NCBI GenBank assembly: GCA_003586115.2 | Contig: QVOM02000029.1 | Span: 25,967,139-26,031,138, forward strand | Length of the DNA stretch: 64,000 nt | Direction: 5' to 3' | Origin: Salvator merianae | Taxonomy: Eukaryota > Chordata > Lepidosauria > Squamata > Teiidae | Position numbers and translations under genes: made by a program | Shown here: positions 1 to 11,557 of the stretch, in pieces | How positions within the stretch are numbered: position 1 is the first letter of the stretch | How the letters are laid out: each line of letters starts with the position of its first letter | The notes under the pieces: model-generated | Told to the model about the DNA's origin: nothing | What the model saw: the letters and a program-made list of their open reading frames with translations, nothing else | Databases searched by the model: none

Positions 1-136
1 CCTTTGAATACTCCTTTGGTTCAAATTCAAACTCTGTTTTTGAACAGGCAGGATGTTCAGTTGGAATTCAAAACTTTCAAATACCCCCTGTTTGATTCAA
101 ACAGGTTTGAATCCAAACCAGTTCAGCACATCTCTA
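1..136 (+). mobile_element. G-hAT MITE, right end only
   Basis: A stretch of alternating GTTCAAA/TTTGAAC motifs ends in GCACATCTCTA at 136. The same terminus closes the elements at 11558-11830 and 19077-19433, and the latter has a perfect 8-bp TSD. The left end lies outside the window. The repeated half-motifs let it fold on itself. hAT-like assignment is by terminus and TSD length of its relatives. No coding capacity. Confidence 0.55.
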
Positions 137-199
137 ATTAGCTTCAATCTTATTACTGAAGTAACAAAAAACAGATCTGATGCCCTATTTGATCCCCTT

Positions 200-456
200 C
201 AAACATTTAAAGTTGGTCTTTGTTCACTTCAGATTCAAACTTGTTTCTTCAAACAGGCATGAGGTTTGATTCCATTCAAGCACCTTCAAACTCAGATCAA
301 ATAGGGTGTATTTGATAGGTTGATTTGAACAACCCTTTGGTTCCAATTTCAACTCTGTTTTTGTACAGGCAGATGTTTGGTTTGAATTCAAACCTTTTGA
401 ACAAACCCTGTTCAATTCGAGCCAGTTCAAACCTAAACCAGTTTGGCACATCTCTA
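200..456 (+). mobile_element. G-hAT MITE, second copy
   Basis: GTTCAAA-rich sequence closely resembling 1-136 (shared CTCTGTTTTTG.ACAGGCA block) and ending in the same GCACATCTCTA at 456. The left boundary is unclear because the sequence between the two copies is itself GTTCAAA-rich, so this may be a tandem or partly duplicated pair. Short open frames on both strands here follow the repeat and are not genes. Confidence 0.5.
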
Positions 457-1172
457 CTTCTGCCCCTCCAGGCTGTTGATATGTGTGAATCCCTACCAAA
501 ACCTTTGGACCTGGACCAGACAATGCCAGAGACCATTTTCAGCAATGGGACTAGTATCTATTTCAGACTCCCATTCCAGGAAATAAAAGTCTGTATAATG
601 AAGCATTTGACCACTCAAGGGCCACTGATTTGACTCTGGTTGATTTTCTGTTAAAAAAGGTTTGTTTTTTGTTTTTTAAATACCAGGTGCAGGAAAGGGA
701 CATTTAAACTGTAAAGGATTTGTGCCAAGAACAAGAGCAGCTGTAGAATTAGCATAATAATGTGGGTGATCAAACTGAATACTTGATTGGGTTAAAACAA
801 CCTGTTTATGTTACCTGGACAGCCTGAATGTTGACTATCTTCCTTGTTTATTTAATTTTGCCCACCTAAGCAGTCTAGTTTCCCACTTGTCCTGAAGGTA
901 GGCATGGGGTATAAGGATGAAGCGCCCATGGTCATTCAGTGTCTTATGCATCCACCAAGGTTTGTCTTTGATTATCACAAAGTCCACCACTACATCCCTC
1001 CTTCAATTGCTGAGCTCTGGTTTATCATGGCAAGAAGCTGAATTTTGTTCATTATGTGTGTGGGTTCCATAGAGCTGTGGACTTGCTATTTGACCAAAAT
1101 CACTCCAAAGATCACTAAAGCTTGCTCTCCCTCTCTACATGATTGTTTTGTGTTGTTGGATCAAGACATCTT
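457..1172. other. unannotated, no gene seen
   Basis: AT-rich unique-looking sequence. No convincing coding frame, RNA gene or recognisable repeat. Confidence 0.5.
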
Positions 1173-1351
1173 GGCCCTTTCTGCACTTGGCCTTATTGTG
1201 GATTATAACCCAGAACAGGGACCTGCTATCCACATGCTAGTGCAAACTATGAAAGATCTTGCCCAGGACCTACTATCATCTGCACTAGCATGCAGATGGC
1301 AGGTCCCTATTCTGAGATATAATCTGGAATAGTCCAAGTGCAGAAAGGACC
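1173..1351. mobile_element. H1 palindromic MITE
   Basis: Starts GGCCCTTTCTGCACTTGG and ends in the inverse (CCAAGTGCAGAAAGGACC). It is flanked by the 3-bp TSD CTT (1170-1172 and 1352-1354). The two halves are inverted copies around a centre with ATGCTAGTGCA. It is about 180 bp, like the copies at 19577, 21041 and 45321. It is non-coding. Termini and TSD length suggest a PIF/Harbinger-like origin, but the superfamily is not proven. Confidence 0.75.
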
Positions 1352-1370
1352 CTTGATCCTTCCATTTACC

Positions 1371-1923
1371 TGTCAGAGTGCGCATTGCATTACGTGGAAG
1401 ACTTACAGATGTTCCCGTGAAGTAGAAAAATAATCTCTGTATGCAGCAGAGTTAACTATAAAGCTTTATCTTTATTGAAGCTAGGGTCCATAGTAAAAAT
1501 AGCTAAGTTGGATAAAAAGCAGTTGCACTGTACATTGCAGTAACAGCATTAAATCAATCTTCAGTTAATCATCAGATATAGCATAGTAGCATATAGCAAA
1601 GTCACATAGGCATAGAACAAAAGTAACGGTAAAAGGGGTAACAATCAATGAATGCTTCAGGTACATATAATGGTCAATCATATGATTACATCATTTTTGT
1701 TGTTCGTTTCATTTCATATCAGTTTATAAACAAATGTCTGTCTCACGCTTGGGTTTCTCACGCTTAAACTCATGTTATACTTACTCGGGTTAGTCTGTTA
1801 TCTGTTCTGTGCTAGACAAAGCATTACAACATTACTATGTAGCTGGATGTTAGTTAGTTCAGTAACTTTCTATTTAGCAAACTGGCATTAGCTTATGGCC
1901 TATATGAATTCTATATTCTGACA
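1371..1923 (-). mobile_element. Ty1/copia-type long terminal repeat (3' LTR)
   Basis: Bounded by a 7-bp inverted terminal pair, TGTCAGA at the left and TCTGACA at the right. Directly adjacent on the right, in minus-strand sense upstream, lies a polypurine tract (plus-strand CTCCTTCCC, 1924-1932), the expected primer site for plus-strand synthesis. The pol end of a copia element follows immediately at 1970. On the minus strand an AATAAA signal sits about 100 bp before the LTR's far end. Length is 553 bp. The 5' LTR is absent from the window. TTACC at 1366-1370 may be one half of a 5-bp TSD. Confidence 0.75.
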
Positions 1924-1969
1924 CTCCTTCCCATAACTAATGACAGTTTCAATATTTACAAGTTTAGTT

Positions 1970-2626
1970 TTACTTTGCAGGTACAACATCCAATTTTTCA
2001 CACATCAGAGAATGTTTGGCTTGAGTAACAGGCTTTGTAAATATGTTTGCTATGTTCCCCCTGCTGCTAATATAAACCAATATAATAAAACCTCCTTGAA
2101 TGAGTTGTTTAACATTTTGACATTTTACAGCCACATATTTTATTCTCTGATTCAGATTTTCATTGTTAGCAAAATGTATACATGTTTGTGAATCTTCAAA
2201 TACCTGAATAGGTAATTTTGGTTCTTCTCCTAAATCTTTAAGTAAGACTAAAATCCACATTAATTCAGTACACATTTCTGATAAAGCGGAATATTCAGCC
2301 TCAGCAATAGACAAACTTATTGAATGTTGTTTTCTAGAACACCAAGATAATGTTATATTAGCATATTTAATCACAAAACCACTACATGATTTTCGGTCTT
2401 CTTCATCTGCAAAAGAACTATCACAATAGGCAATAAGATTGTTGTTATCATTTGGAAAAATAGCAAAGCTATGTTCTGCAGTTTCTTTTAAATATCTCAA
2501 AATTCTTTTTAAAGCATCCCAATGGGCTACTGTAGGTTTTGCACTTGCTCTGGCTAACACATTCACTGCATATGATATGTCAGGACGGGTAAAGTTTGCA
2601 ATGTGTAACATGTCACAAAGAGGCAT
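1970..2626 (-). pseudogene. pol: Ty1/copia pol fragment: RT end plus RNase H
   Basis: This 218-residue open frame encodes the C-terminal end of a Ty1/copia polyprotein. Residues about 10-60 match the RT tail (TRPDISYAVNVLAR, then WDALKRILRYLK). Residues about 65-200 are RNase H: YCDSSFADEEDRKS carries the first acidic residue, SIAEAEYSALSE is the copia-type AEAEY block, and the tail has a TKPV motif. In copia pol the order is protease, integrase, RT, RNase H, and only the last part remains. The frame stops just before the polypurine tract and LTR, as expected for a 3' end. Homology ends abruptly near 2628, so gag, protease, integrase and most of RT are missing. The degenerate 'IKYVAVKCQN' block, where H-x-R-x-KHID is usual, suggests decay. 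It is a truncated relic, not a working gene. Confidence 0.85.
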
Positions 2627-2698
2627 GGGCTAACTCAGAGCTAAGTGGAGAATTAGAGTTACTTGGCATCTAACAAGGGTGAGCCATGGAGGCAATCA

Positions 2699-2708
2699 AA
2701 TAAATGAA

Positions 2709-2739
<31 letters not shown>

Positions 2740-2741
2740 AT
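2699..2741 (+). repeat. (AATA)n microsatellite
   Basis: About ten AAAT units with one interruption near the left end. Confidence 0.9.
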
Positions 2742-5400
2742 GTGCTGTGTTCTAGGATCCTGTAGTTTGTTTTGCCAGTATCAAAAAGTGAGGTGTTAGC
2801 CAGAGTGTTTGTACTTCTACCTCCCCCATAAGCCTGCATTTCTTGGCATTATGATCCTCTCACTAGTTTTAGTGTAAGAGAGGGAGTGCTTCTGTCTTGA
2901 TACATTTGTTAATAACTGAGATCATCCCCAAACAAGAGAAGCCCTCAAACAAGTATACCCCCCTTGCTTCCTCTCTTCATTGTTTTCCTTCCCAATTTAG
3001 ATACTTGCATTCCCCTGTTCTTTTAAAAAAACACCTTTTAATTAAAGAAACTCTTCCTATAGTGGAAAAGGGAAATTGTGGGTTAGTTGCCTCAATTCAT
3101 TTCAGGAGAACGACTGAGGGTGTATGTGTGTATGTTTGTGTGTGCGTGTTCAATGGATGAGGATTCAAACTGGGGGAATCACAGGGGAAAATTCCATTGA
3201 GTTGGAGGCTCTAAACCATAATACTACCACTTTGCAGAAGCTAAAGCACTCAGAACTTAGACTTATCTTCTCACTGAATTCCTTCCACCTCTGCTTCTTT
3301 GCCCAGTCAAGCACTCCATTGCCCAGCTTCAAGTCTAAAAGTTGATGTTATATTATTAGAATTAAGAGCAACTCTCAGGCTCCAGCTGACAGGAAAACCT
3401 TATGTTCCAGCCATTGTCACAGTTATTTCTCCTCTGAGGTGTCAGCTGCCATTTAACTAATTTGTCCTGCCTTGCAAGTGTTTGATTGTTGCTGCTTGTG
3501 TGTTACTATTGCCAACTGCTTATTTGTCCACTTGCATTGTGACAAAGTTATCTCCTGTGTGCCTTCTACATTTTCTATCAAGAAACTTTTCACTAAGATC
3601 AACCAAGTGATTGCCTTCCCCTGGGATTGGTGAAGCAAATTCTTCACATAGGTGGTTATAGTGCTTAATATGAGTACAGAAGCAGTTCCAGTAACACTAT
3701 GACATTGGGTGGGATTTCAAATAAATGATATTGGGTCATGTAAAAAGAAATAGCACAGCAGACAAAAAAACACAACAACCAGACAGATACATCAGCTGCA
3801 CAGAGAGAAGCAGTTGCAACTTCTCCCCCCACCCCCGTCAAAATTGGACATGACCAACATATAAATCATTCCAGAAGACCAGATTTAAAAGCATAAATCT
3901 GCTACCTCAGATTTGGTGTCATGCATTCATTCAGACTAGCACCATAATCACAAAGTTGAAAAGCTCTGTCAACCCTCTTTTTACCATCATTGTGAGTCTC
4001 CACACAAAGATACAGCTGTGTGTCATTAATAATCTTTGGGTTAATGTGTTTTTACCACCTTTTGTGAGCAAGCATAGAATTATCCGAACTACACAATCAA
4101 ATGTTCATGCAGAACTCCTTGGCAGACGGGAGGTTGGTGAATGAGCTCTTCTGCATTCTGTGAGGGTGACATAAGCATCTCTCTTTGACATACTGAAGCC
4201 ACTTTTGCAGGGAAATATCTCTTTGGGGAAACTGGGGAATAGGTTTTGATATGACACTATCTGAAATATTCTGAATGCAGTATTTGACAGTAGAACTTTT
4301 TTACAGCTTCATCTGTTGATCTGCATTTATATCTGTCCTTTGTGTCTAATTTTACTAGTAATTGGGAAAGGGATGAACAGCAGAGGGGAACTGCTGAGAA
4401 AGGAAGATAAGTGTAGAAAGTAGCAACAGTAGAAGTAAAAAAAAATGTCCCCTGTCAGGAGGATTTTGAGCTGTGGTATCATTTTTCAGCAGCTGAGAGG
4501 GTACCTTTGTGGTTCTTTTCATGTTATAAGCCTAGTTTTGCAAGTAAGAGTGAACAGAACAGACTGATTTCATCCCATTTACATTTTACTGGTATTCTTC
4601 GCTAGGCTTGTTCCATTCCCTTTTTAAATTTGTGCTTTCTTATGTAAAATGCATAGCTTGCATTAGGGAAATGCACAACACCTTATGTGAAATACATTTT
4701 TTTTACATTAGTGATGTCATAGATTCTTACATTAAATATGCATTTTGCATAACAGGGTTGTACATTTGGATAAAATATGCTTTTTATGTGTATGTTGAAA
4801 TGGAAACACTAAATCTGGAAACATGGAACTTTATGTACAACAGAACTGATAGCACTGTCAGCTCCAATGGAAAGTGGAGGTGGAATGACTCCCACTTCTG
4901 TGTTGCCCCATTCACAGCACATTGTTTTCTGTTCAAAATGTGTGTTTCACAATGCCCTTCAGATTAATCTGTGACTGCCATCAAACCAGCCAGAAGAATA
5001 GTCTTCAGCCCAGTGTGAGGGCTCTTTAAAATCTCTCACACCTTTGCACTTGGTAACAGATCACCAGAAGTGTCCCTGGAGTTGCAACTTCTGGTGCCAG
5101 ACCACTAGACACACCTATTTGCATTCTAATTTGCAGCTGTATTCAGAAGTTCACTATAGAAAGCAGATCAATGGAATATATCTATGTACCCTGTTTGGAG
5201 AAATCACCTATTACTTAAATAGTATTTTATACAACAGTACCTAGTCCTTGCTGATAAGCATAGAGGGGGTCCACCATTTATGATAGAAAATAAGACTCTT
5301 GCTAGTACAGTACCTCAGAACAGCAATTCCTTGCTAGCACAGCACATCAGAAATAGGAATAGAACATCAAAAATAGAAATCTAGCCCAGAAAGCAGTTGG
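2742..5400. other. unannotated, no gene seen
   Basis: No coding frame with recognisable protein sequence. Contains a short GT-rich run near 3120-3150. Open frames of 60-120 codons in this stretch show no family resemblance and are at the length expected by chance. Confidence 0.5.
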
Positions 5401-5727
5401 ACTATTTGATGTCAATAGACAGAAATGGAAAATTAGAGGACACAGTGACTGCAGAAAGACTAAATGTTTCTTTGTCTTTGAGGAAGACAGTGTGCATATG
5501 CCTGTAGCTATGCTTATCTTTTCAGGGGCATGGTCAGAAGAAATAAATTGGATAAGGGTAACCAGGAAGAAGGTGGATAAACTTATGTGGATAAACTAAA
5601 CACTAACAAATATGTAGAGATAAACACTTTTCAAAGACAAATAAGATAATCAGTCATGGAATAAGAGGACAGGTTCTGTCCTGGATTGATAACTGGCTAA
5701 AGGAGAAACAGAAAACTGTGGAGCTAA

Positions 5728-6014
5728 AACACTGTCCACAGCTTGACTGGAAGCAGTGCTTTTTCCTGGTCAGCAGCGTTTGCACCCTCTTCCAGGGGCA
5801 AATGCTGTGACTGGGTGGTGCAGTGTAGTTGTGGCTATGGTTGCACAGTCACACACAGCATCTTGCTCACCATGGCAATGGCCAGACATTGCTGTGTCCA
5901 CTGTCATGGCAACTGGGTCTGCATTTGCACTGCAAGTGCTGGAGGTCTGGTTCAGGGCTATTCTACTACTCACAGTAATTATACCATTCTAGGCTGGTCA
6001 GTGCAAAAAGACCC
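5728..6014 (+). mobile_element. H3 MITE, 5'-truncated, inside LINE
   Basis: Shares the TGTCCACAGCT…, GCAAATGCTG and CACCATGGCAATGGCCAG blocks with the H3 copies at 9437 and 18602, and ends GTGCAAAAAGACCC. It lacks the left third of the family. It splits the L3-like LINE just before RT motif B, so it is younger than that LINE. Overlapping open frames rich in Cys, His and Trp are products of this repeat, not a zinc-finger gene. Confidence 0.6.
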
Positions 6015-6566
6015 AGATGGAAAATTCTAAGAGTGGAGTGCAGTGAAAAATTTGGTCCCCCAAGGTTCAGTATTAGGACGTATGATTTTTAATATAGTCA
6101 TAAATGATATAGAGGTAAGGATAAGCAGTCAGATAGCAAAGTTTGATGATGACACTAAATTATTCAGAATAATGCAAACTGAAAGAGATTGTTTAGAGCT
6201 CCAGAGGGATCTCCTGACATTAGGTGAATGGACAGCAAATTGTCAAATGTGCCTCATTCTTAGCAAGTGCAATGCAATGCACAGTGGAACTTTAAAAAAA
6301 AAAAGTCTATAAACTGATGGGGTCTGAGCTTTCTGTGACAAACCAGGGAAGGAATCTTGAGATTCTGGTAGCTCAATGAAGATGTCAAACCAGTATATAG
6401 CAGCGGTGAAAATAAATCAGCAAAGGCCACATGGTAAGGCCATATTTGGAATATTATGTACAATTCTAGTCACTAGACCTATGGAAGGATATTGTAGAAA
6501 TGGGAAAAAGTGCAGAAAACATAAGAAGAATGATTAGGGGGCTGGAATACCTCCCTTATGAAATCA

Positions 6567-6970
6567 GGGTGCTTTTGCATTTCCCATTTTGGAATGTTCA
6601 CAATCAAACATTCCAAGATGGAACAGCCCTTGTAATGTGGCAGCCATTTGCACTGTGAGGGCTGGAACATCTCAGAAACAAGCGTCCAGCATTTGCAGTG
6701 CAAATGCTGGATATCCACTATGACAGCGGCTGGAAAAATATTTGGCCACTGCCATGGTGACTGTGGATACGGCATGTGACACTGGATGTGACAGTGCAGC
6801 ATTCTCATCCAGAAGTAGGTGCAAATGATGTGTACTGGGAGCGGTCCAGCTGCTTCTAGTACAGCTGTGCTCCTCAGCTTATAGCAATTGGGAGTGGTTG
6901 CAGCCTGTTCCCGTTTGCTAGGACCTCTGCACAATGTGGATGCATGCAGACCCTCAGTGATAACAGGCCC
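6567..6970 (-). mobile_element. H3 MITE, complete, inside LINE
   Basis: 404 bp, running from GGGTGCTTTTGCATT to TAACAGGCCC, with a perfect 3-bp TSD TCA (6564-6566 and 6971-6973). It is inverted relative to the copies at 9437-9840 and 18602-19005, which are also exactly 404 bp. LINE homology resumes directly after the right TSD (CTGAAATGTCTAGACCTC), so this is a clean insertion into the L3-like LINE. The 151-codon minus-strand open frame across it is an accident of the repeat. Confidence 0.8.
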
Positions 6971-7948
6971 TCAAACTGAAATGTCTAGACCTCTTCAGCC
7001 TTGAAAGATGGCATATGTAAAATCATGCATGGTATGGATAAGGTGGATAGAGAAAAAAATATATTTTCAGTGTTACACAACTGTAGAACCTGCAGTCCTC
7101 TATGAAGTTGACAGGCAGAAAACTTAGAAGTGACAAAGGGAAGTTTATTTTTGTTGTTCTCTGTTTTGTTTTTTCCCCACTCAGCAGGATTGCTACCACA
7201 GGAGGTAGTGACATCAACCAGCCTGGATGACTTTAAGAAGGGGCTATAAAAATTCATGGAGGACAGGTGTGCCACTGTCTAGCAGAATGGATGCCTAGGT
7301 ACCACTTCTGGGTTGAAGAGACTGGCAGGATGCCTCTAAATGTTATTTGCAGAAATTAGAAAACAGATTAACATTTCCTCATATTCTGTCTGAGAATACT
7401 CAGAGCTTCAAAAGCAAATGGTGGCCCCCTGTGTGAGATGGGATGCTGGACTACACGAGCTGTGGTGTGATCCAGAAGGACATTTCTTATATTCTAATGT
7501 TCAAGGGGGATGAGCTTTTTGATTCAAGTTCCCCTTCCTCATGTTTGAAGAAAATGGAGAAGAGAGAGAGAGAACCTCTATCCATCTCCAGTTTGGTGGG
7601 TAGGACCCTTCTTGAATTTTGAAGGTGCAATGAGGTGATTGCATCTCCTTCACTGGATCTCTCCAATTGGAAACTGGACATCTATTTTGGATATACATTC
7701 ATTTGAATTCCTTTTTTTTTAATAGAGGGTTCGGATTCACATCCTAAAATACCCTTTCCAGCTCTCACATTCTGTAAGTATAATTCTTATCACATCGGCT
7801 TCTTATAGATTTTATAACATGCATCCTTCATAGTAACTTTTCACCTTAATTCTGTGAATATTTCCCCCATTTTCAGTACTGGGATATGCAATCCATCCCA
7901 AGGTGGGATGAATTCTTCCTGGCATGATACAATACCGTTCATGGCAGC

Positions 7949-7966
7949 GGGGGGGGGGGGGGGGGG
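7949..7966 (+). repeat. poly-G run
   Basis: About 18 consecutive G. Length is likely unreliable, since sequencing and assembly slip on such runs. Confidence 0.85.
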
Positions 7967-8200
7967 CTTCAAATGCTTTAATAGGAGTTCCTGGCCTTTA
8001 GAGCTCCCTGGGGCACTATCCCATTGATATACCTTGTTATGCAGCCAAAAAGTTTCCCCCTTGTTATACCAGACCAAAGGTGCATGCAGACCTCCTAGAA
8101 CGCGAGAAGGTCTTGACACTGAGATCTATCAGTGAACTGAGCTAGGACACCATTTTGGGCACCCTATCCCAGTCTATGCTCCATCTAGTTCCTCCCTTTT

Positions 8201-8295
8201 TCTGTACCAGTTTGCAAAAGAAGGGCCCATAAACCCTTTCTGCGCCATACTTATGGCAAGTGTAGAAAGGCCCTTCCTTTGCAAACTGGTGCAGG
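8201..8295. repeat. inverted repeat, MITE-like hairpin
   Basis: Two arms of about 27 bp (8201-8227 and 8269-8295), built on CCAGTTTGCAAA..AAGGGCC and its inverse, enclose about 40 bp that itself contains CCCTTTCTGC and GTGTAGAAAGGCCC. It resembles a miniature relative of the GGGCC MITEs, but no TSD was resolved. Confidence 0.5.
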
Positions 8296-8932
8296 AAACA
8301 TTTATCATGATGCAAATTGGTTAAGATGCCATTTAGAAAATACATTATGTTTCTTCTTTTGTCAAAAGGACCTCCAGAACAGTTAACAATGGTTATAAAT
8401 TGTGCAAAATAGAGCATATAAAATCTGTTTAAAAGGTCACAGAACAATAAATATAACAAAACGAAAACCTAGCTGCAAGACAGTATGACCAATTTTATTT
8501 TGCATTTATCTTTTTACATTCCTATTTTTATGTTGCTGAACACCAATTCCCCGTGCATTTTGATTGTATAATTTTTGTTATAAGAAGTTTATTTTCTTAG
8601 AGATTTAGGCTTCTGTAGTAAAGCAGTGTTCTACCAAATGGTATAAATCAAATGCTAAAGATATAATTGATGTGTTTTGTTTTGTTTTACAATCTCTTTA
8701 AGATGAGATTTGTAGGCTACAATCACCAGGTTATAGATCCACTAATGCAAGACACCTGTAGAGGTGCTGCCACTAGATGGGTCCCATCACAAGTTTTGCT
8801 AAAACCTTGGCAGAAACATATTTGCACTACAAGAGTTACTTCTTGCTCTCCACCCTTATGAAACAAACCCTTAAATAGGGATGCACCCTTAAATAGGGAT
8901 GCATGTGCTGAAAATAAAAGATGTGGTTGAAG

Positions 8933-9356
8933 GAACCTAAATGCTTAGAATAGAAGAATTCTACCATTCTAAGCTGAAACAGACCCAGCAGTGTGCCGGC
9001 CATCCACACTGCAAGGGATTGAACAGTTCAGGACCATGCCTGCAACACTCACAGTGTGGATGTTGACCCAACTGCCATGACAGCTGCCATGGAAACATTC
9101 AGCCACTGCTATAACAACTGGGAACATGAAGAACAGTGCAAACAGTGTTCGCACGCAGAAGCAGGTGCAAATGCTGCCGACAGGTAGCAGCCCAATCACT
9201 TCCAGTCAAACTGCAGACTACAATTTAGCTGTCCACAGCTAGTTATGCTTGGGAGCATCTGCAGATGCTCCCAAACTCTGGGGCCACCACAGAGTGCAGA
9301 CATACTGTGCTATTGATTGCACAGATGCTCACTAGGATATCAGTGTGAACAGGCCC
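8933..9356 (-). mobile_element. H3-type MITE
   Basis: Ends CAGTGTGAACAGGCCC followed by AGA. The left part, TTAGAATAG..CTACCATTCTAAG, is the small hairpin that also lies near the right end of the copy at 22365-22782, inverted. Interior blocks (CACAGTGTGGATG, CCATGGAAACATTCAGCC) match other H3 copies. The left end is degraded. Confidence 0.6.
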
Positions 9357-9436
9357 AGAGAATGCAATGTGTACAGCAGAGTAAGCAGGATATGGAGGAA
9401 AGATAAGGATACCATTATCACATTTGCTCTCTCTAA

Positions 9437-9840
9437 GAGCCTGTTCACACTTAGCACTAATGAGCAGTCGGGTGCTCACTAGCACTGCGCACCCACTGTG
9501 CAGATGTTCATGATCATGACAAGCTGTGGACAACAAAATCATTATCCACAGCTGTACTGGGAGCTACTGGACTGCTCCCAGTACACAGCATTCACACCCA
9601 CTTCTGGGTGTGAACACTGCAGGCTGCAGTGTGGCTGCAGCTGCACAGTCATATGCCATGTCTTCAGTCACCATGGCAGCAACTGGACGTTTCTCTGGCT
9701 GCTCTCATAGCAGGCAGGAGGCATTCGTACTGCAGGTGCTGGAAGCCCGGTTCTTGTTGTTCCAGCCCTCACAGTGCAGACTGTTCCACCTTGGAATTGT
9801 CGAAATCAATCATTCCAAGTTGGAATGTGCAAAAAGGCCC
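9437..9840 (+). mobile_element. H3 MITE, complete
   Basis: 404 bp, from GAGCCTGTTCACACTTAGC to AGTTGGAATGTGCAAAAAGGCCC. Flanks TAA and TGA fit a 3-bp TSD with one change. It contains a hairpin around GCTGTGGACAACAAAATCATT..CCACAGCTG (about 9520-9555) and CACCATGGCAGCAACTGGACG. Three overlapping plus-strand open frames here are repeat-derived. Confidence 0.75.
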
Positions 9841-10811
9841 TGAAACATGTTTTGATTTACTTCAGATTAAAAAAAAATTGTTCAAAAATTTAAATTGAGT
9901 TTTACCCTTCCTTGCCACTCTGTTGGCTCCACTGCATAATAGAACTTGCTCTCACATATCCTCACAGTGCCTGGCTTAAATGCTGAGAGATAAAGGAGAG
10001 TGAAAATATTTTGCACAAATTCAGATGATTTTGCTGTAGTAAAACCAAAGTAAGGACAAGAGCCTGACAAATGTGACTCAAAACAAGTGGAGTTAAACCA
10101 GCTAGAAGACAAAACCTCTCCACATCTTTTGCTGCTCTAACATGTTGATGGATTCAGAGAAGTGAAATGATTTCTAATTGCAATGTGCCACAGCTATAGT
10201 GTCCTCAGTGCATATTTATTCAAGAGTAATGTTTTAAATGCAAAACATATGAGGAAAGTGAAAGTTTGAAGCATTCACAAAAAAATGATTCTATCCCAAA
10301 TTACCCACAGTAAAGAATTGTTCCTTCTACCCTAAGATGGCTAGAATGCAGATTTTCCTTATATATAGTTGCCAGTCATCTGCAGAAGCCTGTCCAATGA
10401 AGCAAACTTCCTTTGCCTTCCATCATATCTCCCTATCATACCCAATTACAATTTAAACATTTTCAGTTTCTGAACTGAGTTTCCCAATCCCAGATATTGT
10501 GCTACATTAGTAGATAGCATTGCTAGGTTGTGCATACCTCTAAATTGCACTGAAAATGCTACAAATTCAGGTAAATTAATCTAGGGCTGGGTCATGGAAA
10601 CTGACAGCTAGGACCGCATTATACCAAGATTTCCACCTCTTTCTTTCTATCATTATTACACAAATATATCAGCGATCAGAGCTTAGTTGCATAGAATAGT
10701 GTTATTTCTAGTGTGGCTCACGAGATGTAAAATGGTCCCTCAGAGGAAATACAAGTGTCCGCCTACATTTACTACATTTAATCATTTAGTTATGGTGTTT
10801 ATAGACTATAA
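9841..10811. other. unannotated, no gene seen
   Basis: AT-rich sequence without recognisable coding or repeat content. Confidence 0.5.
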
Positions 10812-11343
10812 ACTCCTTTCTGTACTTACCTTTCCTTATTATGAACCACTGGGTCTGAACCAGTCAGGCCTGCTGGTTAGGACCATGAAATGATGTGATC
10901 AGGAACAGTGTTGGTTACATAACGGTCCTGGTCCAAATCAGCACCCGCCCTGGCCCCAAAGCTAACATGAGCTTCAGGACTGACCTCTGAGGGATCCAAA
11001 TTACTAGGAACTTTTGTTTCTTGCCTCTGAAACACTGGAGGACACATTTCAACAGTGTATTTTGGTGCACCACCAGTATGGATCCCCCAGACATCCCAAA
11101 CATTGAAATATGCCTTCTGCTTGCCTTTGTGGCCCAGATGAGGGCCTGCTGGTCTGTCAGTAGACCTGATTAAACAGGTCTACAGATAATCTTGGTCAGG
11201 GCCTCCTTGAACAGGACTATGCTCTGTCCAGTGCAAATGGAACAGTGGCAAGGGACAGGGCCTCGCTGATCCACACTACCAATGGGGTCTAGAAACCAAC
11301 TGCATGTGCTCCTGATCAGGACTAATACTAAGTGCAGAAAGAG
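10812..11343 (+). mobile_element. H5 MITE
   Basis: Left terminus CCTTTCTGTACTTACC, right terminus AAGTGCAGAAAGAG. Internal landmarks shared with copies at 35766 and 48741 are CACTGGGTCTGAACCAG, TTCAGGACTGACCTCTGAGG, GACCTGATTAAACAGGTCTA and CTATGCTCTGTCCAGTGCAAATG. No TSD resolved and no coding capacity. Confidence 0.6.
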
Positions 11344-11403
11344 ACTAAATCACTTAAATATTTGTAGATTTGTCGCCTTCTATTAAAGGCTGGAAAATAT
11401 TCA

Positions 11404-11424
11404 AATAAATAAATAAATAAATAA
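11404..11424 (+). repeat. (AAAT)n microsatellite
   Basis: About five AAAT units just after the H5 element. Confidence 0.85.
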
Positions 11425-11557
11425 GATTTCATTGGTTGAGACCAATTATAGTGGTATACTGGTATTTTGTTTTGAAGTATTCTAATGGAGAACTTCTGAC
11501 AAATTCTTAAAGTTTCAATCTAAGAAATCTTGAGATTATTGTATGAAATGCTTCAAG

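Larger units (their letters stand above)
5600..7500 (+). pseudogene. L3/CR1-like LINE, 3' half, decayed
   Basis: This is the reverse-transcriptase C-terminal half of an old CR1-clade LINE. At 5680-5720 the frame reads like the pre-motif-B block (…DNWLKEKQK). At 6053-6310 an open frame carries motif B (VPQGSVLG, 6053-6080) and motif C as FDDDTKLF, where FADD is usual. After 6320 come decayed matches to the thumb and C-terminal region (VTNQ…, LEYYVQF, IRGLEYLPYE), then LDLFSLER after 6980 and SLDDFKKGL near 7220. The 3' end, TTATATTCTAATGTTC near 7500, resembles the L3/CR1 tail. Stops and frameshifts are frequent. Two MITEs interrupt it, at 5728-6014 and 6567-6970. I infer L3-like from the C-terminal pattern. 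It differs clearly from the younger CR1 copies at 15.9 and 58.7 kb. Confidence 0.7.
7501..8932. other. no gene seen outside the hairpin
   Basis: Aside from the poly-G run and the inverted repeat at 8201-8295, no coding or RNA gene is apparent. A near-duplicate of a 17-base string (CCCTTAAATAGGGATGC) occurs in tandem at about 8869-8901. Confidence 0.45.

Noticed and set aside
5743..6030. Cys- and Trp-rich open frames suggesting a small secreted protein
   Set aside because: They coincide with an H3 MITE copy; equivalent frames appear wherever this repeat occurs.
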